The position numbers were made by a program, and so were the translations under genes. The notes beneath the pieces are model-generated. The model was not told the DNA's origin and made no database searches. It saw only the letters and a program-made list of their open reading frames with translations. 64,000 bases of DNA from Flavobacteriales bacterium (GTDB taxonomy: Bacteria; Bacteroidota; Bacteroidia; NS11-12g; UBA9320). Below are positions 25,401-34,744 of this stretch, piece by piece. The stretch lies in NCBI GenBank assembly GCA_020635455.1, contig JACJZT010000005.1, positions 248,001-312,000 of the forward strand, in the 5' to 3' direction. How positions within the stretch are numbered: the stretch's first letter is position 1; every line of letters starts with the position of its first letter.

Positions 25401-27344
25401 TTATTTAAAAAGCATGTCCACTCCTGCCTGATTGATGCTGACCGGGTATTTTGACTTAAGTTCCTTAATCCAGGCATCTTCCAGGTACGATTGATAATCG
25501 GAGGTTGCAACACCCATTATGTCGTTAAGCTGTTTGGGGCTTGGTTCCAGGATCTGGTATATTTTCACCAGTTTAACTTTTCCCTCGCTCATTGGGATGG
25601 TGGTAAGCTGTGGCTTCCACTCAAGGTTATCAATGGTTACATTTTTACCTTTTTCAAACTTGTCTCTGGTAATTGAAACAGCCAGAGGATCCTTTGAATT
25701 CACTTTTTTATAGATCAGACTGTCAGGTTTGTTCTTCTTGATCATTTTTTTAACGGACTTTGCGATCTTATCCGAACCACAATCAAAAATTGCAGCTTCA
25801 GCTCTTCTTCCCCACATGTATTTGTTTTTGTTTTGTTCGTAAAAGGCCTTTAAACCTGTGGTGTCTTCAACCGACTTGCTCCACACCATCTGGTCTGTTA
25901 ATTCGAATAGAAGAATACCATCCCTGTATTCTTTCATGAGGTATTTAAAGTCGAGATATTTTTCTTCAAGATGATCTTCTTCGTAGGCAAAATTCATTTT
26001 TTCCACGAAAGCATTGAAGTATTCATTCCCGATATACTCAAGATTACCTGATTTTTTAGGAGTTTGAACATCCGAAATGTAATCGGAAAAATCAGAATAG
26101 GTGTATTTCTGATCTGCAATGGTAAATAAGGTCGTTTCTGTTTTCGACTTAGCCTTAGGAACCCAGGCGCCTCTTAACAGGGAGGTATCCAAAGTGGAAA
26201 TGAACTTTGAAGGTTCTTTAGCCTGCAGTTTATAATTGTTTGATTTTTTAATTCGCTCGATCACAACACTATTGCTTTTTCTGGATCTCTCATCGCGACT
26301 AACCTTGTATTTAATGGCATCGCGCTGTTCTTCAAGGGAAGGAATTTCTCTCTGATCCAGTTTTTTGATAATATGCCATCCAAAATCTGTTTTAACCGGC
26401 TCTGAATAATCGCCTATGTTTTTTAAGGCAAAGGCTGCTTCTTTAAAATCGACCGGCAACTGACCGGTGCTTTTAAACCAGTTCATTTCACCACCTTTGG
26501 ACTTATTGCTGTAATCTTCGCTGTAAAGCTTTACCATTTCATCAAAAGATTTGCCTTCCTTCAATTGTTTGTAAACTGCAAAAATTTTGTCTTTGGCAGC
26601 AGCTACCTCACTGTCGTTATTAAAGCGTATCATGATATGAGCTACCTTAATTTCGCCGGCACTTTTCCTGCGATCGTTCACTTTCAATATATGATAACCG
26701 AAACTCGTTCTGAACACCTCCGATATTTCACCTTTGGGTGTGTTGAAGGCCATGGATTCAAAAGGATAGATCATTTGAAATGCAGAGAAGTAGCCAAGAG
26801 AGCCGTAATTTACCTTTGCTGAAGGATCATCAGAGTATTTGTGAGCGGCCGAATCAAACGTGATCTTACCTTGCATAAGCTCCTTTCGGATTCCTGCGAT
26901 TTTTTTATAAGCCTTCAAAGTGTCGGCAGGAGAATCGTCTTTAGAGGACTTTATCAGAATGTGACTTGCATTAACTTCCTCAAGCATTCGGTTGTATGCT
27001 TCTTCAATAAGTTGTTCTGTAACTTCATTATCGACCAGGTAAGGCTGTGCCAATTGTTTTCGGTAACCAGCCAGCTCGTTGATAAAGGCTTCATTAGTAT
27101 CCATTTGCCTTTCGTAAGCTTCTTTTACCTTTAACTTGAACTTTACGTATAATTCGAGGTATTCCTGAATTTCTTCATCGGTGGGGACGTTTTTCTTTAC
27201 ATCGTTGTTCTTGCTGTAAACCCTCTCAAACTCTGATTGAAAAACAGAATCTTTTCCGTATGTAAAAATTAAAGCATCACTTTTTTGTGCCCAAACCGGA
27301 AAAGAAATTAATGCAACCAATCCAATTAAAAACAGTCTTCTCAT
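25401..27344 (-). CDS. Periplasmic PPIase with two parvulin domains
   Basis: A 647-residue secreted parvulin-type PPIase. The ATG at 27344 opens a signal peptide MRRLFLIGLVALISFPVWAQ; a longer frame from 27398 adds 18 residues with no signal-like character. Domain 1 (about 125-225) starts NASHILIKSSKDD and includes HKYSDDPSAKVNYGSLGYFS and GYHILKVNDRR. Domain 2 (about 230-335) starts KVAHIMIRFNND with KLYSEDYSNKSKGGEMNWFK and GWHIIKKLDQRE. About 300 C-terminal residues have no family I recognise. It heads the operon of three foldases and MoxR, likely for outer-membrane or T9SS cargo. Confidence 0.9.
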   Translation of the reverse strand: MRRLFLIGLVALISFPVWAQKSDALIFTYGKDSVFQSEFERVYSKNNDVKKNVPTDEEIQEYLELYVKFKLKVKEAYERQMDTNEAFINELAGYRKQLAQPYLVDNEVTEQLIEEAYNRMLEEVNASHILIKSSKDDSPADTLKAYKKIAGIRKELMQGKITFDSAAHKYSDDPSAKVNYGSLGYFSAFQMIYPFESMAFNTPKGEISEVFRTSFGYHILKVNDRRKSAGEIKVAHIMIRFNNDSEVAAAKDKIFAVYKQLKEGKSFDEMVKLYSEDYSNKSKGGEMNWFKSTGQLPVDFKEAAFALKNIGDYSEPVKTDFGWHIIKKLDQREIPSLEEQRDAIKYKVSRDERSRKSNSVVIERIKKSNNYKLQAKEPSKFISTLDTSLLRGAWVPKAKSKTETTLFTIADQKYTYSDFSDYISDVQTPKKSGNLEYIGNEYFNAFVEKMNFAYEEDHLEEKYLDFKYLMKEYRDGILLFELTDQMVWSKSVEDTTGLKAFYEQNKNKYMWGRRAEAAIFDCGSDKIAKSVKKMIKKNKPDSLIYKKVNSKDPLAVSITRDKFEKGKNVTIDNLEWKPQLTTIPMSEGKVKLVKIYQILEPSPKQLNDIMGVATSDYQSYLEDAWIKELKSKYPVSINQAGVDMLFK

Positions 27345-27482
27345 ATTCAAATTTTTGAGGTGCGAATTTAGGTATAATTGCTTTGTCATCAAAAACAAAG
27401 AAAAATGAATAGAGTCATGGAAATGACAAATATTTTATTTCAAATAATGTTTCGAAATTTGATGGCGTTCATAAACAAAGAA

Positions 27483-27506
27483 GGCATAAATCGAATGATC
27501 TATGCC
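27483..27506 (-). terminator. Possible terminator after the zinc-finger gene
   Basis: A 10-bp stem with one G-U pair (27483-27492 with 27497-27506, GGCATAAATC arm) and a 4-nt loop, followed on the minus strand by a U-rich but interrupted tract. It lies 25 nt past the stop of the gene at 27531. Confidence 0.5.
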
Positions 27507-27530
27507 CCTTTGTCGTAAGAAGTAGTTAGT

Positions 27531-27992
27531 TTATACTTTAACTTCAGTTTCCCAACCCTCCTCAGTCTTTTTTATGGTTAAACCTACATCGCAATAGATG
27601 CCGTTTACAACCAGGGGCAATCTGGAATTGTTGTATCCCATTCTGCCGAGATATTCGTATGTTTCTTTTTGTGTTTCAAAAAATTTCTTTTCTACCTTCG
27701 CCTGATCGGGAGTTTCCGAAACAGGGTTTGAGGCATGCACAGGACCAAAAGCATTCTTTAATTCGTTTACTCTGGCTTTAAGCAATTCAATAAAGCGTTC
27801 GTCGGCATAATCAGGAACCGTAAGAGTAATTATGCGCTGGTTGTTTTTACCCAGCCAATACCTCGACCTGCAAGAACTACTGCAGTATTTCGCATCATTC
27901 CGGTTAGCGGTAAACTCTATTCCACAGCACTGGCAAATGGTTAGGGGTTTCGAATAGTTTAGTTTCTTCTCTACTGATGTTATACGCTCCAT
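27531..27992 (-). CDS. Small zinc-ribbon protein of unknown function
   Basis: A 153-residue protein I do not recognise as a named family. The N-terminus carries a zinc-finger pattern CQCCGIEFTANRNDAKYC followed by SSSCR, that is CxxC plus CxxxC spaced 13 residues apart, with KYCS(S)SCRSRYW typical of a treble-clef or FCS-like finger. A positively charged helix region LLKARVNELKNAF follows. The C-terminus (YLGRMGYNNSRLPLVVNGIY, EEGWETEVKV) looks like a small beta structure. It stands alone between the PPIase operon and pntB and may bind nucleic acid. Confidence 0.65.
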   Translation of the reverse strand: MERITSVEKKLNYSKPLTICQCCGIEFTANRNDAKYCSSSCRSRYWLGKNNQRIITLTVPDYADERFIELLKARVNELKNAFGPVHASNPVSETPDQAKVEKKFFETQKETYEYLGRMGYNNSRLPLVVNGIYCDVGLTIKKTEEGWETEVKV

Positions 27993-28087
27993 AGCTCTTT
28001 AGGTGTTTAATACACGCAAAGATTGGGCATTTATTAGAGTATCCGAAAACGGTTAATAAACAGGTGTTGTTTATTATGGACAGATTT

Positions 28088-29491
28088 TTAAAGCGCTTTG
28101 ACCTCTGAGATCAACTGTGTGAGTGTCTTTTTTGCGTCTCCAAAAAGCATGGAAGATTTGGGCTGGTAGAAGAGTTCGTTCTCAATTCCTGCATAGCCCG
28201 CCTTCATACTTCTCTTCATGATGATGATGTTTTTGGCATTTTCAACGTCCAGTATGGGCATTCCGTATATAGGGCTGCTTGGGTCGGTTTTGGCGGCAGG
28301 ATTCACTACATCGTTTGCCCCGATCACCAAAACCACATCAGTAGTTGCAAATTCAGGATTTATGTTTTCCATTTCAACCAGTTTGTCGTAGGCCACATTG
28401 CTTTCAGCAAGCAAAACGTTCATATGGCCGGGCATACGTCCGGCAACGGGATGAATGGCATATTTAACCTCCACACCTTCTTTTTCAAGCAATTCTTCCA
28501 GTTCATGACAAACATGCTGTGCCTGTGCAACCGCCAAACCATATCCGGGAACAAAGATCACCTTAGAAGCATATTTTAGCAAAATGGCAGAGTCGGACGC
28601 GTTGATCTCACGTATGGTTCCTCCAAATTTCTCGCTTCCTTCAGATGCGGCAGACGATCCACCAAAATTGCCGATCAGTACGTTGGTAAGACTTCGGTTC
28701 ATTGCTTTACACATTACAATGGTGAGCAGGGTTCCGGCCGATCCGACCAAAATACCTCCAACCAGCATAACCTTATTGTCGTAAAGGAATCCACCCATGG
28801 CTGCTGCAACTCCGGTAAAGGAATTCAGCAGTGAGATCACAACCGGCATGTCAGCGCCACCTATCGGAAGTACAAACAAAATTCCATATATGACCGACAT
28901 TGTCCAGATCGCATAGAAATAGGTCGCCACATCGGGAGTGCCAGAATAAATGGTGTAAAACATGGCTCCGAGAATTAAAAGCAACAAGCCTATGTTGACC
29001 ACCTGCTGAAAAGACAGGGAATAGTCCTTGACCCTTCCGCTCAACTTACCCCAGGCAACCATACTTCCTACAAAAGATACAGAACCGATGATCAAACCAA
29101 GCATGATGATCAAAAGCTCACCACTTGGAAGGTTTCCGGCCTCATTTGCATGGGTAAGGTGCCTGAATTCAACTGCTGAAATAAGCATTGCACAGGCTCC
29201 ACCCATACCATTGAACAAGCTGACCATTTCCGGCATCTGGGTCATTTTGACCTTTTTTGCCGTTACGGTACCTAAAATACTTCCGATGATAAGTCCTCCA
29301 AAGATCCAGCCATAATTTGAAACCAAAATTCCCTCATAGAGGAAAATGGTACCTAAAATGGCAATGGTCATCCCAAATGCAGCAACCAGATTACCCTTGC
29401 GGGCCGTATCGGGTTTGCTCAGCATTTTCAATCCAATGATAAAGGAAACGGATCCAATAAGATAAATTACTTGTAAAATTTGGCTGTTCAT
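28088..29491 (-). CDS. pntB: NAD(P) transhydrogenase subunit beta
   Basis: A 467-residue beta subunit of the proton-translocating transhydrogenase, which uses the proton gradient to drive NADH + NADP+ to NAD+ + NADPH. The N-terminal 270 residues hold the membrane helices (IYLIGSVSFIIGLKMLS, GAMFYTIYSGTP). Domain III (about 290-467) binds NADP(H): VIFVPGYGLAVAQAQH, AIHPVAGRMPGHMNVLLAE, VVLVIGANDVVNPAAKTDP and IIMKRSMKAGYAG. It is the last gene of pntA1-pntA2-pntB and starts 16 nt after pntA2. Confidence 0.96.
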   Translation of the reverse strand: MNSQILQVIYLIGSVSFIIGLKMLSKPDTARKGNLVAAFGMTIAILGTIFLYEGILVSNYGWIFGGLIIGSILGTVTAKKVKMTQMPEMVSLFNGMGGACAMLISAVEFRHLTHANEAGNLPSGELLIIMLGLIIGSVSFVGSMVAWGKLSGRVKDYSLSFQQVVNIGLLLLILGAMFYTIYSGTPDVATYFYAIWTMSVIYGILFVLPIGGADMPVVISLLNSFTGVAAAMGGFLYDNKVMLVGGILVGSAGTLLTIVMCKAMNRSLTNVLIGNFGGSSAASEGSEKFGGTIREINASDSAILLKYASKVIFVPGYGLAVAQAQHVCHELEELLEKEGVEVKYAIHPVAGRMPGHMNVLLAESNVAYDKLVEMENINPEFATTDVVLVIGANDVVNPAAKTDPSSPIYGMPILDVENAKNIIIMKRSMKAGYAGIENELFYQPKSSMLFGDAKKTLTQLISEVKAL

Positions 29492-29507
29492 TTTTTTAGA
29501 GGTCTCC

Positions 29508-29801
29508 TTATTTTTTCTTTTTAAACATTTCCAACATTCTGTCGGTTACCACAAAACCTCCAACAACGTTGAGGGTTCCTAAGATAACCGCTACAAAACC
29601 AAGCAAGGTCGCAAACATATTATCGGCCTGGCCCATGATAATGATCGCTCCGATGATCACAACACCGTGAATGGCATTGGCACCGCTCATTAAAGGTGTA
29701 TGCAACACAGACGGAACCTTTTCTATAAGTTCAACCCCCACAAAGATCATCAGTATCACCAGATAGATGATTTGAATATTTGAGTTAATAAATTCTAACA
29801 T
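29508..29801 (-). CDS. NAD(P) transhydrogenase alpha subunit 2 (membrane part)
   Basis: A 97-residue membrane protein equal to the C-terminal transmembrane part of PntA in organisms that split the alpha subunit in two. Three hydrophobic helices are visible (IQIIYLVILMIFVGVELIEK, AIHGVVIIGAIIIMG, FATLLGFVAVILGTLNVVGG), and the family signature HTPLMSGANAIHG lies between them. I chose the ATG at 29801 because the longer open frame to 29963 reads antisense-free but non-homologous sequence and overlaps pntA1. It is 28 nt after pntA1. Confidence 0.92.
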   Translation of the reverse strand: MLEFINSNIQIIYLVILMIFVGVELIEKVPSVLHTPLMSGANAIHGVVIIGAIIIMGQADNMFATLLGFVAVILGTLNVVGGFVVTDRMLEMFKKKK

Positions 29802-29829
29802 TATATTGTTTAATTGGTCTTTTTTTGTT

Positions 29830-30930
29830 TTAAGAATTAAGTATTTCACCACCTTTGGTAATGATGGTCGCCTGAGTGATCTCTTCTTCCATTTCCCATT
29901 TAAAACCTTCAGCAGTGCAAAGGTGATCGAGGAAAGTTGCCATATTTTTGGCGTACAATTCACTGGCTACATTGGCCAGCGAGCCTGGTAAATTACTCAC
30001 TCCTACCAGCTTCACCCCGTTTTTGGTAACGATCTTGTCCATTTCACTCAGTTCACAATTTCCACCTTGTTCAACAGCCATATCTACAATAACGGAGCCC
30101 AGTTTCATTTGTTTAACCTGCTCCTCTGTAATCAGTACGGGAGCTTTTCGACCGGGAACCTGGGCTGTGGTAATCACAAGATCGGCCTGAAAAAGGCTTT
30201 TGTTGACCGCTTCTTTTTGTTTCTGAAGGTATTCGGCAGATGCTTCCTTGGCATAACCGCCTTCGCTTTGCACGCTGGCGCCTTCAACGGTTATAAATTT
30301 GGCACCAAGGCTTTCTGCCTGTTCTTTGGTTTCGGGCCTTACATCGGTTGCTTCTACCACTGCACCAAGACGCTTAGCGGTGGCTATGGCCTGTAAACCT
30401 GCAACTCCTACTCCGTAAATAAGTACTTTGGCAGGGGTAATGGTTCCGGCAGCGGTCATCATTAAAGGAAATATTTTACCCATCTGATCCGCTCCCAGGA
30501 TCACCGCCTTATAACCGGCGAGATTGGCCTGAGAACTAAGTACATCCATACTTTGAGCGCGAGAGATCCGTGGTATGGCATCCATGCTAACTGCGGTTAC
30601 CTTTTTTGCGGCCAGAGACTGTATAAGTTCAGGGTTTGATTTGTGAAGCAACATGGATATCCAGATGCAACCTTCTTTTACTTTTGATATTTCTTCCCCG
30701 GAAGGAGCATTTATTCTCAGGATCACTTCTGAGCCGGAATAAATCTCTTCGGTATTGACAACAGATGCACCTGCTGTTCTATATGATTCGTCGCTGTATG
30801 AACTTCCTTCACCGGCGCCGCTTTCAACAAGTATGGTATGACCTTTTCCAATCAGATTTTTGGCAACGTTTGGCGACATGGCCACTCGTTTTTCATTGGG
30901 TTTAGTTTCTTTTAATACACCAAGTTTCAC
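29830..30930 (-). CDS. pntA: NAD(P) transhydrogenase alpha subunit 1
   Basis: A 366-residue soluble alpha-1 subunit, the NAD(H)-binding domain I on the cytoplasmic side. It has the alanine dehydrogenase/PNT N-terminal pattern (ETKPNEKRVAMSPN, VESGAGEGSSYSDESYRTAG) and the PNT C-terminal NAD-binding Rossmann part (KVLIYGVGVAGLQAIATAKR, AVVEATDVRPETKEQAESLG). The QADLVITTAQVPGRKAPVLI stretch closes the active cleft. The length matches split-alpha enzymes such as the Rhodospirillum rubrum type, not fused E. coli PntA. First gene of the operon. Confidence 0.95.
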   Translation of the reverse strand: MKLGVLKETKPNEKRVAMSPNVAKNLIGKGHTILVESGAGEGSSYSDESYRTAGASVVNTEEIYSGSEVILRINAPSGEEISKVKEGCIWISMLLHKSNPELIQSLAAKKVTAVSMDAIPRISRAQSMDVLSSQANLAGYKAVILGADQMGKIFPLMMTAAGTITPAKVLIYGVGVAGLQAIATAKRLGAVVEATDVRPETKEQAESLGAKFITVEGASVQSEGGYAKEASAEYLQKQKEAVNKSLFQADLVITTAQVPGRKAPVLITEEQVKQMKLGSVIVDMAVEQGGNCELSEMDKIVTKNGVKLVGVSNLPGSLANVASELYAKNMATFLDHLCTAEGFKWEMEEEITQATIITKGGEILNS

Positions 30931-31244
30931 GCTTTGTTTCCTTTTTTAAAATTTGCCACGAACCTACATTTTTTTTCGAAGAATGGCAATAGCATCAAAA
31001 CGCATCGAAATGAGCGCACTGTAGCTGAAAGAAATGTACTCTGACAAGAGAGTAAAAAGTTAATCAAAACAAATGACCTTAGAATGGATGCGCTTACCGG
31101 ATCCCTAAAACCGCATTTTTTGCAAGTGCTGTCAAAAGAAGTTTTATTTTAACAGAATCGTAGTTCCTGCGCGTTTTCCTAATAGTAGTATCATTTATTT
31201 TAAAGGTAGAGTCTTTTCTGAAAGTCTTTAAGTAAGGTATTTTT
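30931..31244. other. Intergenic stretch with no recognised feature
   Basis: These 314 bases lie between the divergent-free pntA start and the end of the TPR-hydrolase gene. I see no frame with coding character, no convincing TAnnTTTG box on the minus strand for pntA and no strong hairpin. Confidence 0.6.
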
Positions 31245-32555
31245 TTATTCGGTCGTAATTTTTTTAAGCATGTTTATCGCATTTCGATTGTTGGGATCAA
31301 GTTCAATTGCCTTTTTGTAGGCATTAATTGCTTCTTTCATCCGGTTCATCAAGCTTAAACATTCACCATAACTGTCCCAGGCATTTGAACTTAACGGGTT
31401 GTTTTGGGTGTTTTTTTCAAACAACACAAGAGCGTCCTGCAATCTTTTCTGTTCTATTCTGAGGTATCCTAAATAATTGATCGCACTTTCACTTTTCGGG
31501 TTATTTTTATAATTTAGTTCTGCTACAGCTGCTGCTTTTTCAATCTGATCCTTACGCCAAAAATTGTCAACAATACCCTTTAAAAACGATTCGGGTGGCA
31601 TAAACATATAGCCCATTTTACGGGAAACAAGTTTGAAATGATCTTCAAGAATTGCCATTGCACCTGAGGCACTCAAAGCAGTATCATATAGTTGTTGAGC
31701 ATTCGTAAATTCATACCAGGCAAAAATGGATTGCAACCCATCGTATAAACCTAAAAATGTTACGCCGGCATGCCTCTCATTGGGATAATATTTCCAGCTA
31801 AAATCCATACCCTGAATGTTTTTTAGTTTAAATGCATTACAAAAACGCATGATAGCCCTCATGTGCCTTGCTTCACCAGAATTATCCTTATTGATGATCG
31901 CTGTGTCTGTCAGTACAGGCATTGTTTGAGCCATGGCCACGAACATTGATTTATCGGAAAAATTGACCTTCCTGATCATAGAATCCGTTCTGAACGACCA
32001 TTTATTCAGATCATGACCAAGGCTTGGATCCAACGCGATGTATGCATTAAAAGTGCTGGAATTATACACAGCAGAATGGGCCACCCTGAGGCCTCCTACA
32101 GAATGGCCAACCAACAGCCGAAAGGGTTTTGTTGGATAATTCCGGTCTAAATAAGGAATTAATTCTTTGTCCAAAAAATCGGCAAATTTGTCATTTTCAA
32201 ATGGATTATCTTCGTTAAATCCGGGGAACAGATCTTTCATTCTATTTGGATGCCTTATTCCAACAACAATCATTTTCGGGCATTTATTGTTTCCATAATC
32301 GCTGCTCAAATGATCTACGATTCCGATGGTTTTGGTAAATAATGCATCCCCATCAAAAACGATCATTAAAGGAAATGAATCCTTTTGTGAAGTTATAGGT
32401 GGTACATGGATGATGATTTCACGCTTCTGGCTTAATATTTTTGACTGAATCACATCAACATGCCCAATCGTAATTGAGCTATTGTCTTGTGCGAAAGAGG
32501 TCAGATGGAAAATCAGGCACGTTAAAAACGTTAAATAGGGTTTAATTAATTTCAT
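31245..32555 (-). CDS. Secreted esterase-like alpha/beta hydrolase with TPR tail
   Basis: A 436-residue secreted protein with signal peptide 1-22 (ending TSFAQ). Residues about 30-300 form an esterase D-type alpha/beta hydrolase: FPLMIVFDGDALF, the nucleophile elbow GHSVGG (150-155, Ser152) and YIALDPSLGHDLNKW. The conserved His probably lies in YYPNERHAGVT. The last 110 residues hold three TPR-like helical repeats (AINYLGYLRIEQKRLQDAL, AWDSYGECLSLMNRMKEAI, AYKKAIELDPNNRNAI). Substrate could be a siderophore ester or an acyl sugar; not decidable. Third of three tandem hydrolase genes. Confidence 0.83.
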   Translation of the reverse strand: MKLIKPYLTFLTCLIFHLTSFAQDNSSITIGHVDVIQSKILSQKREIIIHVPPITSQKDSFPLMIVFDGDALFTKTIGIVDHLSSDYGNNKCPKMIVVGIRHPNRMKDLFPGFNEDNPFENDKFADFLDKELIPYLDRNYPTKPFRLLVGHSVGGLRVAHSAVYNSSTFNAYIALDPSLGHDLNKWSFRTDSMIRKVNFSDKSMFVAMAQTMPVLTDTAIINKDNSGEARHMRAIMRFCNAFKLKNIQGMDFSWKYYPNERHAGVTFLGLYDGLQSIFAWYEFTNAQQLYDTALSASGAMAILEDHFKLVSRKMGYMFMPPESFLKGIVDNFWRKDQIEKAAAVAELNYKNNPKSESAINYLGYLRIEQKRLQDALVLFEKNTQNNPLSSNAWDSYGECLSLMNRMKEAINAYKKAIELDPNNRNAINMLKKITTE

Positions 32556-32590
32556 TTTGTTTTAAGTTCTATATTTAATCAGTTTTGTTG

Positions 32591-33577
32591 TTATTTAATA
32601 CATTCTTGTATCCAATGCAGACATTCAACAGGTTCAGCAATAGACCTGGAGTGTGGATGCCTCATGCCATTGGGGCGAATACCTTTCCCTAATGCGTTGA
32701 TGAATTCTGCGCGATTATTTCCCATTTGATGGAGGTCATTTATCATTGCTGTCTGGTCTAAGGCATTCATGTCATATAAATCTACATTTCTGTTTCTTAG
32801 ATGCCAGTCGATATCTGGGTCAGAATATATCCTAATTGGAATATTTCTCAAATATTTTGCATTTCCACCTTCAATTTGGTTGTGTGAATACATGGAATAA
32901 TAAATATACTTTTCAGGATGAACTTCCGGATTGTCACCAAATTGAGCTTCCATTCTTTCCAGATAAGAATTTGCCTCCCCAACCGCAGCTGCGGACATAT
33001 TCTTTTTTGCAGTTCTGATAAATGAATAATACAAATTTATGAAATCAACCGGAGGGTCGATACCATATACTGCCTTTGGCTTGATGTAAGTATTTACACT
33101 GTCCTGATGTGCAAATTCCGTGTATCGAATGGCGTTCATGCCTCCTAAAGAAAAACCACCAATAACTACTTTGTCCATAGGTGCTTTATATTTTTCAAAA
33201 ACATCCCGGAATGTTATATTGAGAAACCCTATGGCGGTTTGGTCCATGCATAAATTGAAATTTATGGAAGGCACAACTGTCATGATGCCACTATCGGATG
33301 CAATAGAAGCAAGCTTTAGGTTGTTGTTAAATGCATCTTCTGCCACCTCCCAGGTAGAAGGCAAGATAATTAGTACTCCTTTGATTTCGCCTTGGGGAGC
33401 TAGGGCGTAATAAAACAGCTCTGTTGAATCTCCATCATTAACATAAATGGAAGATGTGTCCTTTATGTGCAAATAGTGTTTTTTTCGATTTGAATTAAAA
33501 ACTTCACTTGAATTGGTTTGTGCGTTTGAACATATAAAAACGAGTAAAATAATAGTTGAGAAAAGAAGTTTTTTCAT
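32591..33577 (-). CDS. Secreted alpha/beta hydrolase-like protein, tandem paralogue A
   Basis: A 328-residue secreted protein (signal 1-20, ending ICSNAQ). The nucleophile elbow GFSLGG is at 141-146 with Ser143, after the strand KAPMDKVVIG. The C-terminus NGMRHPHSRSIAEPVECLHW supplies a conserved His cluster shared with the next gene. The pair is clearly homologous along its length (RAEFINALGKG here, RAEFMQSYQTG there; both with a DIDW/DISW motif and RNRNVDLYD or QNRNQSVSG). Family not recognised beyond the alpha/beta hydrolase fold. Confidence 0.78.
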   Translation of the reverse strand: MKKLLFSTIILLVFICSNAQTNSSEVFNSNRKKHYLHIKDTSSIYVNDGDSTELFYYALAPQGEIKGVLIILPSTWEVAEDAFNNNLKLASIASDSGIMTVVPSINFNLCMDQTAIGFLNITFRDVFEKYKAPMDKVVIGGFSLGGMNAIRYTEFAHQDSVNTYIKPKAVYGIDPPVDFINLYYSFIRTAKKNMSAAAVGEANSYLERMEAQFGDNPEVHPEKYIYYSMYSHNQIEGGNAKYLRNIPIRIYSDPDIDWHLRNRNVDLYDMNALDQTAMINDLHQMGNNRAEFINALGKGIRPNGMRHPHSRSIAEPVECLHWIQECIK

Positions 33578-33588
33578 TTTTTGCTTTG

Positions 33589-34518
33589 TTAATTAAGCAG
33601 GTTATTCATCCATTGTATCAATTCAACTTCATTCACAATTGACCATGAATGCGGGTGTCGCTGACCATTTGATCGATATCCTGTTTGATAGGATTGCATA
33701 AACTCAGCCCTTTTATTACCCATAAGAATTAAGCGATTTATTAATTCGGAGGTTACTAAATAGTTTGATCCACTTACGGATTGGTTTCGGTTTTGCAGCC
33801 ACCATGAAATGTCCACATCATGGTAAACCCTTACAGCAGTATTGCTTAAATACTTCTCATTCTCTCCATTTTTTTTATCCATGCTAAATGGATTAATGCC
33901 TGCATAATAGGTAAAATTAACCACGGGGTCGCCATGGTCCTCTTTAATTAGTTTCATGGCTCTTTCAGCCTCTTCCACTGCTACTTCGGAATATTTATAT
34001 TTTGCAGCTTCTTCAAGTTCACTCCAAATGGTGAAAAAGTCAATAGGAGAGTCTACAACAAAAACGCCTTTGGGTTTAACAGGGAATCTTTTGGGAAATT
34101 CATTGCAAAGTTCGACGTAGCGAAGTGCTATCATTCCGCCTGCAGAAAAACCACCTATGACAAACTTATCACCCTTTACATTATACCGCTTCATAACGTC
34201 AATAAGCACTGTACTTATTTTTGCCTGAGTCATTGAATCGGCATATAGTTTATTACCGGCTGCAAAAAAAATTGTCAGAATATTATTTACATAAGATACA
34301 TTGTGCATCTTTGTTTCAGGAGGAGTATCTTCGGCTCTTTGTCCAAAACCTGCAATAAGCACCAATACACCTTCGATGTTGTCGGACTGAGGTTCAACCA
34401 CATGATAATGGCCACTAAAAAAATCACTTGTATCAAGGTCTATTCTTTTTAAAGTTTGTGTGCATGCGTTCTTATAAAAAACAATCAGGCAAAGTGTAAG
34501 TATAATTCTGTTTTTCAT
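33589..34518 (-). CDS. Secreted alpha/beta hydrolase-like protein, tandem paralogue B
   Basis: A 309-residue paralogue of the preceding entry with signal peptide 1-20 (ending KNACTQ). The nucleophile elbow GFSAGG is at 123-128 with Ser125 within KFVIGGFSAGGMIALRYVEL. The C-terminal His motif reads NGQRHPHSWSIVNEVELIQW. The three hydrolase genes are spaced 11 and 35 nt apart, so they probably form one transcript. The elbow Ser is kept in all three, so all may be catalytic. Confidence 0.78.
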   Translation of the reverse strand: MKNRIILTLCLIVFYKNACTQTLKRIDLDTSDFFSGHYHVVEPQSDNIEGVLVLIAGFGQRAEDTPPETKMHNVSYVNNILTIFFAAGNKLYADSMTQAKISTVLIDVMKRYNVKGDKFVIGGFSAGGMIALRYVELCNEFPKRFPVKPKGVFVVDSPIDFFTIWSELEEAAKYKYSEVAVEEAERAMKLIKEDHGDPVVNFTYYAGINPFSMDKKNGENEKYLSNTAVRVYHDVDISWWLQNRNQSVSGSNYLVTSELINRLILMGNKRAEFMQSYQTGYRSNGQRHPHSWSIVNEVELIQWMNNLLN

Positions 34519-34744
34519 GTTTATCTTATCTAAAATATCTTCTAAGGGTCTGTAGTTGCAATCCTAACGGCTTTCGAACCTGAAAAGTATTTAACAGGAA
34601 CGAAAATCGTTCTAAGAATATAATTTCCCAACTTTAAAACCAGAATAATTTGCTGGTGCTGATAGAGTTTGCTTTGCCTTCTTTATAACAAATCCGGCCT
34701 AAATCCTTTAAAACAATTCTATGCATAGATATCGAAAGCAAAAT

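Noticed and set aside
29802..29963. Longer start for pntA subunit 2
   Set aside because: The extra 54 codons overlap pntA1 in another frame and do not resemble the family; the ATG at 29801 begins at the known N-terminus.
34519..34744. Possible additional gene between the hydrolase operon and higA remnant
   Set aside because: Stops are frequent in all frames and no motif was recognised.
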